A stretch of DNA of 64,000 bases from Phycisphaerales bacterium. Lineage in GTDB: Bacteria; Planctomycetota; Phycisphaerae; Phycisphaerales; UBA1924. Within the stretch, counting starts at the first letter, position 1. Each line of letters opens with the position of its first letter. The stretch spans positions 806,001-870,000 of the forward strand of contig JADJMV010000001.1 in the NCBI GenBank assembly GCA_016709445.1, given 5' to 3'. The notes under the pieces were generated by a model. It saw only the letters and a list, made by a program, of their open reading frames with translations. It was not told the DNA's origin and made no database searches. Shown here piece after piece: positions 54,073 to 62,888 of this stretch. Both the position numbers and the translations under genes were made by a program.

Positions 54073-54528
54073 TCATGCGCCGGGGGTGAGCAGACCGAGA
54101 ACCGTGCCGGGGTGAGAGAGCAAGCGCAGCGAGGACGAGGTCGGCACCCCGGTTCGAACCGGTTCGGGTTCGTTGAGAACGCTGACGCGGCGGTCAACCT
54201 CGGCGAGTGTCAACTTCTCGGTGGAGCCCTGGCTCGACACCGCGCCGAGAGTCTCGGTGTCGTCGTTGACGAGGAACCGCGCGCCGTTGAGGTTGGCGGG
54301 GTCCGCCGCGTGCGGGATGGCCACCGTAGTGCTGGATGTATCGGCCTGGATGGCTTCGCGTTCGGCGTCGAGATTGGAGCCGGTCATGAACTCCGCAGGG
54401 CGATCGGAAGCGACACCGGATCCGACGGCGAGCCTCTGCAGGGCTCTGCTGAGCAGCAGCTGGTTCCGTCGCAGCCCTTGCAGGCTCGGGAGCAAGTCGG
54501 GACGTGGGAAATCGACGTTCCAGTCCAC
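54073..54528 (-). CDS. Truncated flagellin-like protein
   Basis: A 151-residue protein with a recognisable but degenerate flagellin N-terminal motif (ALQRLAVGSGVASDRPAEF) and no C-terminal D0 domain. The rest (LNGARFLVNDDTETL and on) has no match. Start is GTG at 54528, preceded at 6-7 bases by GGAGG. Either a specialised partner of the flagellins or an eroding copy. It is the first gene of the pair with 53123-53941. Confidence 0.55.
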   Translation of the reverse strand: MDWNVDFPRPDLLPSLQGLRRNQLLLSRALQRLAVGSGVASDRPAEFMTGSNLDAEREAIQADTSSTTVAIPHAADPANLNGARFLVNDDTETLGAVSSQGSTEKLTLAEVDRRVSVLNEPEPVRTGVPTSSSLRLLSHPGTVLGLLTPGA

Positions 54529-54661
54529 TTTGCGCCTCCATTCCCCAGTTAGGGGAACGGGCGGACGGCCCTGCCTGTGCCAAGGAAAGGCGGCAAGCGC
54601 CGCGTCATGGCGTCGGCTGGATCGGTTGGTCCGCCGATGCGGGGCCCGATAGGCTCTGGGC

Positions 54662-55360
54662 ATGTGTGGGAGGTTTACACGGGAGTTCACGTGGCGCGAG
54701 GTGCACGACTTTCTGGACCTGAAATGGCCCGGGGGGGCCGAGCTTGCGCCGAGCTGGAATGTGGCGCCGACCCAGATCTCGCCGGTAGCGAGGGTGGCGT
54801 GCGAGGGCGCGCACAGGGGTGAGCGTCAGATGGCGCTGATGCGTTGGGGGCTTGTGCCCTTCTGGGCGCAGGATGTCTCTATCGGCTCAAAGATGATCAA
54901 TGCGCGGGCGGAGGGGATCGAGGCGAAACCGGCCTTCCGCGCCGCGTTCAAGAGCCGCCGATGTATCGTCCCGGTCAGCGGGTTCTACGAGTGGAAGAAG
55001 GGCGGCGCCGGCCCGAAGGGTCCGAAGCAGCCCTACTACATCTTCCCCACTGAAGGAAGGATCCTGGGGCTGGCGGGCCTGTGGGAGCAGTGGGACCATG
55101 GGGATGGTCCGCTCGAAACCTTTACCATCATCACTACGACCCCCAATGAGATGATGTCGCGGTTGCACGACCGGATGCCGGTCATCCTCGACCCGGCCGA
55201 CTTCGGTCGGTGGCTCAACGCGAAAGCCGCGAGGGAGGATACCTTGGCGCTCCTGCGGCCCGCCCCGGAGGGTACCCTCGATTGCCGGGAGGTGGGGAGC
55301 GCGGTCAGCAGCCCACGGAACGATGGGCGGGAGCTGATCCAGGGGGCCGGTTTGTTCTGA
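54662..55360 (+). CDS. SOS response-associated peptidase (SRAP/YedK/HMCES family)
   Basis: A 232-residue SRAP protein that forms a stable thiazolidine link to abasic sites in single-stranded DNA. Catalytic Cys2 in MCGRF, Asn80 in INARAEG, Glu110 in SGFYEWKK and His169 in RLHDRMPVIL are all present. Length is normal. No SOS box was identified in the short gap upstream. Confidence 0.92.
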   Translation: MCGRFTREFTWREVHDFLDLKWPGGAELAPSWNVAPTQISPVARVACEGAHRGERQMALMRWGLVPFWAQDVSIGSKMINARAEGIEAKPAFRAAFKSRRCIVPVSGFYEWKKGGAGPKGPKQPYYIFPTEGRILGLAGLWEQWDHGDGPLETFTIITTTPNEMMSRLHDRMPVILDPADFGRWLNAKAAREDTLALLRPAPEGTLDCREVGSAVSSPRNDGRELIQGAGLF

Positions 55361-55503
55361 CGCGAAGCGTGCCACTTCAGGCCTCCCTTCGAGCGGGCAG
55401 CGCGTCTTTCTGGCATCGGCGTGCGAGATCCTGGGATTGGCCGCGGACTGCTTGGGCGGACCCTTGCCCCTGTCGGGACGGGACGCGGAATGGAGGATCG
55501 CCG

Positions 55504-56241
55504 ATGAACCGTCGCATGCATTGGATCGTGGCCCTGGCGGGCGGGGCGCTCACGTCAACCGGTCTTGCGCAGGTGACGCTGCACTCGACCCTCGGGATCG
55601 TCAATAGCCAGTCGTACGACCGCGCGGACCCGGACTTGGCCGGCGGGATGGGGTTCTTCGGCATACCCGTCGAGGCCGAGTCGGCGGATGACTTCACACT
55701 CGCGACGGTCGCGACGCTGACCCAGGTCACACTGGACTACCTCACGTTCTTTGGCCAGGCCCCGGCCGGTGGCGTGCAGGTGAACATCCTGTCGGATGCG
55801 GCGGGTATTCCCGGCGCCCTGATCTATTCGACGCAAGCCCAGATCACGTCGGTGACCTCGTTCACCGACACGGTGTTCGGACTCGCCGGCGAGCGCATCA
55901 CGGCAAGCGTAAACCTCCCCCTGGCCGCCAGCACCTATTGGCTGACGATGAAGCCGATCGACTACACCGCTGGCGGCGATGCCTACTTCTCGGTGCGTGA
56001 CTCGACCTATGTGCTCGGGGCGTCGGTGATGGGGCGGGACATCGCCGGGGGTCTTTACGGCTTCACGAACTGGACGACGCTGCTCTCGCCGGCGAGCGGG
56101 GGGACGACGTCGATGGAGATCCGAGGGATCCCGGTCCCGACGCCGGGGGTGCTGGCGGGGCTGGGCGCCGCGATCGGGGTTTGCGGTGTGCGGCGGAGGC
56201 GGTGCGCCACAGGGGGATCGTGCCCCCCTGCTCGGGGCTGA
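55504..56241 (+). CDS. Exported protein with C-terminal sorting tail
   Basis: A 245-residue secreted protein: a signal peptide (TSTGLAQ), a beta-rich domain (FDDFTL-like SADDFTLATVATLTQVTLDY, then GGVQVNILSDAAGIPGALIY) and a PEP-CTERM-like tail IPVPTPGVLAGLGAAIGVCG followed by RRRR. Thirteen residues follow the Arg cluster, which is unusual. The DNA there forms a CAGGGGG/CCCCCTG hairpin (56210-56230), so a terminator overlaps the coding end. ATG at 55504 follows GGAGGA. Ligand unknown. Confidence 0.78.
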   Translation: MNRRMHWIVALAGGALTSTGLAQVTLHSTLGIVNSQSYDRADPDLAGGMGFFGIPVEAESADDFTLATVATLTQVTLDYLTFFGQAPAGGVQVNILSDAAGIPGALIYSTQAQITSVTSFTDTVFGLAGERITASVNLPLAASTYWLTMKPIDYTAGGDAYFSVRDSTYVLGASVMGRDIAGGLYGFTNWTTLLSPASGGTTSMEIRGIPVPTPGVLAGLGAAIGVCGVRRRRCATGGSCPPARG

Positions 56242-56308
56242 TGCCCCTTTGTGCCCCCTGCATGCCCCTTGACGCGTCTGCATGAGAACGCCATACTGAT
56301 GCATATGC
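56242..56308 (+). promoter_or_regulatory. vapBC promoter with phased TGCCCC repeats
   Basis: TTGACG (56269-56274), 17-bp spacer, CATACT (56292-56297): a good sigma-70 type promoter. The predicted start of transcription falls at about 56303-56305, on or next to the ATG at 56305. TGCCCC occurs at 56242, 56252 and 56263 (and 56221), one or two helical turns apart, directly before the -35 box. The palindrome GCATATGC (56301-56308) covers the start codon and is a candidate operator. Confidence 0.6.
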
Positions 56309-56511
56309 GAACGACGCTCAACATCGACGACGCCCTGCTCGAACGGGCCCGGAAGCTCACGGGGATCCAGGAAAAGACCGCCCTCATCCACGCCGCGATC
56401 GAGGCGATGATCGCCCTGGAGAGTGCCAAGCGGCTCGCGGCTCTAGGCGGGAGCCAGCCCAAGCTCAGGGCCGCGCCGCGCCGGCGGACCAGCGGCGGGG
56501 ACGCCGCGTGA
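56305..56511 (+). CDS. VapB-type antitoxin
   Basis: A 68-residue protein starting MRTTLNIDDALLERARKLTG, the ribbon-helix-helix start of VapB/DUF2191 antitoxins, with a basic C-terminal tail for toxin binding. No Shine-Dalgarno precedes the ATG and the promoter predicts a leaderless message. An in-frame ATG at 56299 is possible. Its stop overlaps the toxin's GTG start. Confidence 0.88.
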   Translation: MRTTLNIDDALLERARKLTGIQEKTALIHAAIEAMIALESAKRLAALGGSQPKLRAAPRRRTSGGDAA

Positions 56512-56870
56512 TCCTGGTCGACACCTCGGTGTGGGTCGAGCACCTGCGGCGCGGGAACGCGGGGCTGGCGGGCCTGCTCGAAGACGGCCTCGTGCACACG
56601 CACGAGTTCGTGATTGGTGAGTTGGCGACGGGCAGCCTGTCGCGCCGGAGTGAACTGCTGGGCCTGCTCGATGCGCTGCCGCGGGCGCAGACGGTGCCCC
56701 ACGAGGAAGCTATGGCCCTGCTCGAGCGGCGCCGGCTGTGGGGTTGCGGGCTGGCGTGGGTGGACACGCACCTGCTGGCGTCGGCGGTGGTGGAGGGGCG
56801 GGCGCTGTGGACGCTGGACAAGCGGCTGGCGAGCGTGGCGGGAGGGCTCAAGGTCGCCTATCCGGGGTGA
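56508..56870 (+). CDS. VapC-type PIN-domain toxin
   Basis: A 120-residue PIN ribonuclease. Acidic metal-binding residues are D5 (LVDTSVW), E38 (VIGELATG), D86 (AWVDTHLLASA) and D104 (LWTLDKRL). It starts at GTG, overlapping the antitoxin stop (GTGA), the usual coupling. VapC toxins cleave tRNA or rRNA when free of VapB. Length is typical. Confidence 0.93.
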   Translation: MILVDTSVWVEHLRRGNAGLAGLLEDGLVHTHEFVIGELATGSLSRRSELLGLLDALPRAQTVPHEEAMALLERRRLWGCGLAWVDTHLLASAVVEGRALWTLDKRLASVAGGLKVAYPG

Positions 56871-56877
56871 ACGCGAT

Positions 56878-57876
56878 TCACACCCTCGCGTCGGCGTCGT
56901 GGCGGTGGTCGGAGAACCAGCCGATGGTGCGCCGCAGCCCCTCCTCGAAGCCGACCTGTGCCTGCCAGCCCAGGAGGCTCTTGGCGAGGCTTGTGTCGAG
57001 GCAGCGGCGGGGTTGGCCGTCCGGCTTGGTCGAGTCCCACTCGATCACACCCTTGAAGCCGGTGAGCATCACAATCAGCTCGACCAGGTCCTTGATCTTG
57101 ATCTCGAAGCTCGCGCCGAGATTGATCGGCGTGGGCTCGTCCATCACCTCGGCGGCCCGGAGGATGCCCTCGGCCGCGTCGTCCACATAGAGGAACTCAC
57201 GGCTCGCGCTCCCCGTGCCCCAGCACACGATCTTGCTGTCGCCCCGGTCCTTGGCTTCGACGCACTTGCGGATGAGCGCCGGGATCACGTGGCTCGACTC
57301 GAGGTGGAAGTTGTCGTTCGGCCCGTACAGGTTCACGGGCAGCACGTACACGCCCTTCATCCCGTACTGCAGCTTGTAGGCGTCCAGCATTTGCCACGCG
57401 GCCTTCTTGGCGACGCCGTACGGGGCGTTGGTCTCCTCCGGGTAGCCGTTCCACAGCTCTTCCTCGCGGAAGGGGACGGGCGTGAACTTGGGATAGGCGC
57501 AGATGGTGCCGGTCTGGACGAACTTCCCGCCGCGCCCGTCGAGGCCGTCGAGGCGGGCCTGCTCGATCAGGTGCAGGGCCATGGCCATGTTGGCGTAGAA
57601 GTAGCGGCCGGGGTTGGCGAGGTTGGCCCCGATGCCGCCGACTTCGGCCGCCAGATGGATGACCACGTCGGCCTTGTGGGGCCCGAAGGCGGTGCGGTAG
57701 AGGCGGGCACAGTCGGTCTTCTCCGTGAGGTCGAAGTCCTTGCGCCGGGGGACGAAGATGTGGGACTCGGGCAGGCCGCGCTCGCGGAGGCGGCGGCAGA
57801 TCTGCGAGCCCAGGAAGCCGGCGCCACCCGTGACGATGACGCGTTTGGAAGACCAATCGAAGGGATCTGCGGGCAT
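56878..57876 (-). CDS. NAD(P)-dependent epimerase, GDP-L-fucose synthase type
   Basis: A 332-residue short-chain dehydrogenase. The Rossmann motif is VTGGAGFLGS (15-24). The active-site Tyr153-x3-Lys157 is in APYGVAKKAAW. VHLAAEVGGIGANLANP-type IHLAAEVGGIGAN (73-85) is typical of GDP-fucose synthase (Fcl/WcaG), as are PVNLYGPNDNFHLESSHVIP and REFLYVDDAAEG. It would make GDP-L-fucose or a related deoxysugar for surface glycans. The matching GDP-mannose dehydratase is not in the window. Its stop lies 8 bp from vapC. Confidence 0.87.
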   Translation of the reverse strand: MPADPFDWSSKRVIVTGGAGFLGSQICRRLRERGLPESHIFVPRRKDFDLTEKTDCARLYRTAFGPHKADVVIHLAAEVGGIGANLANPGRYFYANMAMALHLIEQARLDGLDGRGGKFVQTGTICAYPKFTPVPFREEELWNGYPEETNAPYGVAKKAAWQMLDAYKLQYGMKGVYVLPVNLYGPNDNFHLESSHVIPALIRKCVEAKDRGDSKIVCWGTGSASREFLYVDDAAEGILRAAEVMDEPTPINLGASFEIKIKDLVELIVMLTGFKGVIEWDSTKPDGQPRRCLDTSLAKSLLGWQAQVGFEEGLRRTIGWFSDHRHDADARV

Positions 57877-57922
57877 GGCTGGCGGCTCCTCCGGATATTG
57901 GGGGGCATCATAGAGGCGGGAC

Positions 57923-57943
57923 TATCCCCCGGATTGGGGGGCG
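57923..57943 (-). promoter_or_regulatory. Second copy of the C-run/AATCCGGG motif
   Basis: On the minus strand CGCCCCCCAATCCGGGGGAT, then A, about 47 bp upstream of the epimerase start. It differs from the copy at 19944-19965 by one missing A and two substitutions. CCCCCCAATATCCGG lies closer to the start, so the element is partly repeated here. Confidence 0.35.
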
Positions 57944-58076
57944 CGGGGCGGGCAGCCTGGGCACACCCCCTTATTGGCCCGGAGGTTGGGGGATGTCGAG
58001 CCGGACCGACTGCAACCCCGGTCGTGAGTGAGCGGTACCAGGGCTTGGTCGTGGGAGGAATGCAAGGGGTTCGGAC

Positions 58077-60428
58077 ATGAGGGTTCAGATCGGAATCGCG
58101 ACGCTCGCGGGGCTGTGGGTTTCGGGTGCGGCGTGGGGGCAGTGTCAGCAGGGGTGGTCGGATGCGTTCCCGCCGGCGTTCATGTCGGGCGGGTACGGGG
58201 CATCGGCGACGCTCTTCGACGATGGCTCGGGGATGAAGCTGGTGGTTTCGGACCTGTCGAGGAAGGGCGACCCGGACGCGGGGCTGCAGGTGTGGGACGG
58301 GAGCGTGTGGACATCGCTGAGCGATGGGCAGTTCGACCTGGCGGATGTCCAGATCATCGGCGCCGACAATGACGGGCCGAGCCCGAGACTGTTTGCGGTG
58401 CTGGGCGACAGCTCCTCGATCACGGATGTTGTCGTGCGGGAGGGCGGTGTGTGGAGCGGCACCTCGTTCCCCACCGAATCACTACTGCAGAATGCGGGCG
58501 TGATCGAGCCCGATCCGTTCTCCGACGATGTGTATCTCGTGGGTCTGTTCCGCAACAACGGGCAGTGGACGAAGGTGTACAAGTGGGATGGCTCGGACTG
58601 GACCGCGCTCGACCGAGACACGAGCGGCGCGAGTGCGACGAGCCTCGTGTGGTTCGACGACGGGTCGGGGATGGCGATGTACGCGGGGGTGCTCACGCGG
58701 ATCGACGGTGTTCCTGTGCAAGGGCTGGCCAAGTGGGACGGCCAGAGCTGGTCGGAAGTGCCCGGATGCCCGGTCTCCTGGCCGACGATCACGGTGCATG
58801 ACGACGGGAGCGGGCCGGCGATCTGGGCGATGGACTCGGGGTGGATGGAGCTGGCCAAGTGGGACGGCCAGACGTGGACGACCTACCCGCTCGAGTCGCG
58901 GTCGGTCTCGTACTCGTGGCGTCTGCAGTCGGTGATGCTCAACGGATCGCGCGAGCTGGTGTGGCTCGATCGGGTCGGCGATGGCGCGGCGGTGTGGCGC
59001 TGGGACGGCGTGGACGGCGAGAAGGTCGCAGAGTTCTCCGGGGGCTGGGCGAACGACCTCATTGAGGACAACTCGGGCCTCTTCGGCGGGGGCCTGATCG
59101 GGGCCGGGTCGTTCATCCGCGTGGAGGACGTGGCCGCGGGGAGCGTTGCGGCGTTCGACGGAAGCACCTGGACCCCGCTCGGGACGGGCGATCTCGGGAA
59201 TGGGGCGCCCAACGTCGGGGCGATCGCCTATGTCGGAGACGAGGGGAGCGGCTCGCTCGGGCGCCGGGCGTATGTCGCCGCGGATGCGGCTGGCGGCGAG
59301 CCGACCGAGGGCGTTGCGACGTGGGACGGGTCTCAATGGGGAAGCATCGGGCCGGCGTCGATGAGTTTGGTATCGGTCCATGGGTTCGCGTTCGGCGATC
59401 TCGGCGCGGGCGCCCGGGTGTTCGCGGGCGGTTCGATCCGGCCGGAATCCTCCGGTGGCGGCGCCGTGATCGCTTGGGACGGGCAGGCCTGGTCGGTCGT
59501 TGCCGACGGGATCGAGAGCGGCTCGGTCGAGGCGATGGCGTTCGGCGCGGTGGCGGGCGGGGAGCCAATGCTCTTCGTCGGCGGCGGCTTCAACGTGATT
59601 GACGGCGTGGAGTATCACTCCGTGGCCGCGATCGATGCGGATGGCTGGGTCGCGCTCGGCGGCGGCCTGCCGGGTCAGAACGCCAGAGTCGATCCGGTCG
59701 ATGCGATGGTCATCCATGATGACGGGAGCGGTGCGGCGCTCTACGCTGGCGGGTATCTGGATGATCAAGTCCCGTCGCTCGCCGACGGGGTGGTCCGCTG
59801 GGACGGTGCATCGTGGACGAGGGTCGGCGACCCACTCGGGACGTCCAACGTCAATGTTCGGGCGCTGTGCTCAGCCGACCTCGGTGACGGTCTCCGGCTC
59901 TATGCGGGCGGAGCATTCCGGGGGCTGAACAACGACCTGGACAACGTCGCCGTATGGGACGGCCTCTCCTGGACGCCGCTGGGCCAGGGCATGCCCGACG
60001 GTGTCCAGTCGCTGACGCGGATCGAGACCCAAGACGGGCCGCGCCTGGCGGCGACGACGAGCCTGTACACGTCCGGCGGGCTGGCCGAGCGGGTGTATCT
60101 GTGGGACGGCTCGATGTGGACGGCGTTGGGCGCGGTGGCCGACGGCGGGGTGAACGGGATTGTGCAGGCTTCGCATGAGGGCGGGGCGCTCTACCTCGGC
60201 GGCGTCTTTTCGGAGGTGGCGGGCGTGCCGAGCGCGGGGTTCGCGCGGCGGGGCTGCGAATCGTGCGTGGCCGACTTCGACGGGAATGGCCTGGTCGACA
60301 CACGCGACTTCATCGCGTTCCTGAACGCGTGGGCGTCGCAGGACTCGTCTGCGGACATCGACGGGAACGGGGTGATCGATACCCGCGACGTGGTGGGCTA
60401 TCTGAATCTCTGGGCCGCGGGGTGCTGA
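58077..60428 (+). CDS. Secreted propeller-like protein with dockerin-like C-terminus, copy 1
   Basis: A 783-residue exported protein with a signal peptide (GAAWGQ). It then has about a dozen repeats of the type VWDGSxWTxLGxGxxxGVxxxxxxDxGxGxxLYAGG (e.g. WDGQSWSEVPG, FDDGSGMAMYAG), consistent with a many-bladed propeller. The C-terminus is a Cys-flanked two-repeat dockerin-like module (CVADFDGNGLVDTRDFIAF, ending WAAGC). Function is unknown; a surface or matrix role is inferred. First of three tandem paralogues. Confidence 0.8.
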   Translation: MRVQIGIATLAGLWVSGAAWGQCQQGWSDAFPPAFMSGGYGASATLFDDGSGMKLVVSDLSRKGDPDAGLQVWDGSVWTSLSDGQFDLADVQIIGADNDGPSPRLFAVLGDSSSITDVVVREGGVWSGTSFPTESLLQNAGVIEPDPFSDDVYLVGLFRNNGQWTKVYKWDGSDWTALDRDTSGASATSLVWFDDGSGMAMYAGVLTRIDGVPVQGLAKWDGQSWSEVPGCPVSWPTITVHDDGSGPAIWAMDSGWMELAKWDGQTWTTYPLESRSVSYSWRLQSVMLNGSRELVWLDRVGDGAAVWRWDGVDGEKVAEFSGGWANDLIEDNSGLFGGGLIGAGSFIRVEDVAAGSVAAFDGSTWTPLGTGDLGNGAPNVGAIAYVGDEGSGSLGRRAYVAADAAGGEPTEGVATWDGSQWGSIGPASMSLVSVHGFAFGDLGAGARVFAGGSIRPESSGGGAVIAWDGQAWSVVADGIESGSVEAMAFGAVAGGEPMLFVGGGFNVIDGVEYHSVAAIDADGWVALGGGLPGQNARVDPVDAMVIHDDGSGAALYAGGYLDDQVPSLADGVVRWDGASWTRVGDPLGTSNVNVRALCSADLGDGLRLYAGGAFRGLNNDLDNVAVWDGLSWTPLGQGMPDGVQSLTRIETQDGPRLAATTSLYTSGGLAERVYLWDGSMWTALGAVADGGVNGIVQASHEGGALYLGGVFSEVAGVPSAGFARRGCESCVADFDGNGLVDTRDFIAFLNAWASQDSSADIDGNGVIDTRDVVGYLNLWAAGC

Positions 60429-62888
60429 AGGAGGCGGGCGGATGACGAGGCTCTCGATCTTGGGGATTGCCGGCGCGGTGAGCGCGGCGTGGGGGCAGTG
60501 TCAGCAGGGGTGGTCGGACGAATTTGCGCCGGCATTCTTCACCGGGAGCTACGAGCCGGCCGCCACAGTTTTCGACGATGGATCGGGTCCGAAGCTCGTC
60601 GTGACCGGACTCACGCGCCCGGGTGAGTCGGAGCCCGGGCTGCAGGTCTGGGACGGGCAGTCGTGGTCCAATGCCGGCCTACCGCCCGGGGCAGCCAGCA
60701 ACGAGGGCATTGTGCGGGCGTTCAACGACCACGTACCCCCGCGGCTGGTATTCGAGGAGATCGACTCCAACCGCTCCATGGTCGAGGTCTACCTGCTCGA
60801 GAATGGCGAATGGCGAGCGCTCGGGTTCCCCACCGGCAGTTTCCCGCAATTCGTTGCCGGGGCCTCTCAGGGTTTGGACCCTGCGGCAGATGACCTGTTC
60901 GTGTTCGGGCTCTTCTCGGGCAGCAGCACGACGCTTGTGTTTCACTGGGACGGACAGGCGTGGACCGCCACGGATGTCGCCGGCAGCGGTGTCCACGCGA
61001 GCGTCACCTCGCTGGAGTGGTTCGACGACGGCGCCGGACCCAAGCTCTACGCGGGTCTCCTCGACCAAATCGGTGGCGTGCAGGCCGCAGGCGTGGCGCG
61101 ATGGGACGGGCAGGCTTGGGAAGAGGTCGGCGCTGGGTGCCCAGCATACTGGCCCTACATCGCGGTGCACGACGACGGCACCGGGCCGGCGCTCTGGGCA
61201 CTTGATAGCAACGGGGCCATGCTCGCCAGTTGGAATGGTGCTTCTTGGACGAGCCATCCACTCGCGCCCGACCGGGTGAGATTCGCCTGGCGCCCAATCT
61301 CTCTGGAGATCGGCGGGCATAGGGAGCTGTATTGGGACGCCGGCCAGATCTCTGGGAGCCGACTGTGGCGGTGGGACGGCGCCGAGGGTCAGATCGTCAG
61401 CGAAACAACGACCGGGGGCATCTGGGATCTCTGCGACGACCCTTCCGGGGCGCTCGGCGCCGGGCTGTTCGCGGTCGGGAACTTCCTCGACGTGGGGGGC
61501 GACCCTGCGGCGCGGGTCGCAAGATGGGACGGTTCCGGGTGGCACCCGCTCGCCAATGAAGATGTCGGCAACGGCACGATCAACCCCAAGACTGTCATGG
61601 CGCTCGGCGAGAGCGCCGGCCCGCTGCTGGGCAGTCGCGTCTATGTCGGTGCGGATGTCGCCGCCGGTGCAGTGACGCACGGCGTTGCGTCTTGGGATGG
61701 CCGGCAGTGGGCCGCCATCGGTCCGCCGGAGATGACTACCGTGCACACCAATGCGCTGGCGTTTGGTGATTTGGGCGCCGGCCCGCGGCTCTTCGCGGGC
61801 GGCAGCATCAAGCCGGAGAAGGATTCGACAAACTCCATCATCGCTTGGGATGGCCAGAATTGGTCCGTCGTCGGCGAGGGCCTGGACTACAGCACGGTGT
61901 CGGATCTCGCGGTCGGGCGGATTGCGCAGGGCGAGTCCACCCTGTTCGTTGCCGGCGATTTCACTCAGGTCAACGGTGAATCGAATGATGGTGTCGTAGG
62001 CCTCACCGAGAGTGGCTGGGTGAGCCTGGCGGGGGGCCTGCCTTCCACGACGGGCCAATCATCCATCAGCGCGGTCGCGGTGCACGACGACGGCTCGGGC
62101 GCTGCGCTCTACGTCGGAGCGCCATCCAAGCCGGTGGATACCAACTTCACCAACAGCGTCGTCCGATGGGACGGCGAATCCTGGTCGCCTGTCGGCGAGC
62201 CGCTCGCGCCACAGGACAGGACCTTCCAACTGCGTGACCTGCTCTCGGCCGACCTTGGCAACGGCCGGAAGCTGTATGCCGCGGGGCGGTTCCAGAGCTT
62301 GGACGGCTCCATCAAGAATGTCGCAGTCTGGGACGGGTCGGCCTGGGCACCTCTCGGGCAGGTCCCCATTGCCGTGGGCCGGCTTGCAGCGCTTCAGACG
62401 CCCGACGGCCCGCGCCTGGCAGCGACCGAGTCCTTCACCTTTCCGATTGGTGAGCCCGCCGAGCGAGTTTGGGTTTGGGACGGCGAGTCCTGGTCGGCCT
62501 TCGGGGCAGTTGCCGAGAGTCGCGTCACCGGCATCGCTCAAGCCGACCATGAGGAGGGCGCAGTCTACCTCGTCGGTTCTTTCGAAGAGGTTGCCGGCGT
62601 GCCGAGCGAGGGGATTGCGCGGTGGGGGTGTGTGGGCTGCGTCGGAGACTTCAACGGCGACGGCGTGGTAGACACACGCGACTTCATCGCGTTCCTGAAC
62701 GCGTGGGCGTCGCAGGACTCGTCTGCGGACATCGACGGGAACGGCGTGATCGACACCCGCGATGTGGTGGGCTATCTAAATCTCTGGACCGCGGGGTGCT
62801 GAAGGAGGCGGGCACACGACGAGGCTCTCGATCTTGGGGATTGCCGGCGCGGTGACGCGGCGTGGGGGCAGTGTCAGCAGGGGTGGTC
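60297..62888 (+). repeat. 219-nt repeat at both junctions of the paralogue array (60297-60515, 62671-62888)
   Basis: The block runs from the dockerin module of one gene, over the stop and the 13-bp spacer, into the signal peptide of the next. The two copies differ by about eight bases plus one deletion. Confidence 0.9.
60442..62802 (+). CDS. Secreted propeller-like protein with dockerin-like C-terminus, copy 2
   Basis: A 786-residue paralogue of the preceding gene with the same layout: a signal peptide (GAVSAAWGQ), GQCQQGWSDEF, about a dozen WDG-x-x-W repeats, and the dockerin-like module (CVGDFNGDGVVDTRDFIAF, ending WTAGC). Start ATG at 60442 lies 13 bp after the first gene's stop, so the two form one transcript. 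The first 30 residues and the last 60 are almost the same as in its neighbours, while the propeller is more diverged. Confidence 0.82.
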   Translation: MTRLSILGIAGAVSAAWGQCQQGWSDEFAPAFFTGSYEPAATVFDDGSGPKLVVTGLTRPGESEPGLQVWDGQSWSNAGLPPGAASNEGIVRAFNDHVPPRLVFEEIDSNRSMVEVYLLENGEWRALGFPTGSFPQFVAGASQGLDPAADDLFVFGLFSGSSTTLVFHWDGQAWTATDVAGSGVHASVTSLEWFDDGAGPKLYAGLLDQIGGVQAAGVARWDGQAWEEVGAGCPAYWPYIAVHDDGTGPALWALDSNGAMLASWNGASWTSHPLAPDRVRFAWRPISLEIGGHRELYWDAGQISGSRLWRWDGAEGQIVSETTTGGIWDLCDDPSGALGAGLFAVGNFLDVGGDPAARVARWDGSGWHPLANEDVGNGTINPKTVMALGESAGPLLGSRVYVGADVAAGAVTHGVASWDGRQWAAIGPPEMTTVHTNALAFGDLGAGPRLFAGGSIKPEKDSTNSIIAWDGQNWSVVGEGLDYSTVSDLAVGRIAQGESTLFVAGDFTQVNGESNDGVVGLTESGWVSLAGGLPSTTGQSSISAVAVHDDGSGAALYVGAPSKPVDTNFTNSVVRWDGESWSPVGEPLAPQDRTFQLRDLLSADLGNGRKLYAAGRFQSLDGSIKNVAVWDGSAWAPLGQVPIAVGRLAALQTPDGPRLAATESFTFPIGEPAERVWVWDGESWSAFGAVAESRVTGIAQADHEEGAVYLVGSFEEVAGVPSEGIARWGCVGCVGDFNGDGVVDTRDFIAFLNAWASQDSSADIDGNGVIDTRDVVGYLNLWTAGC

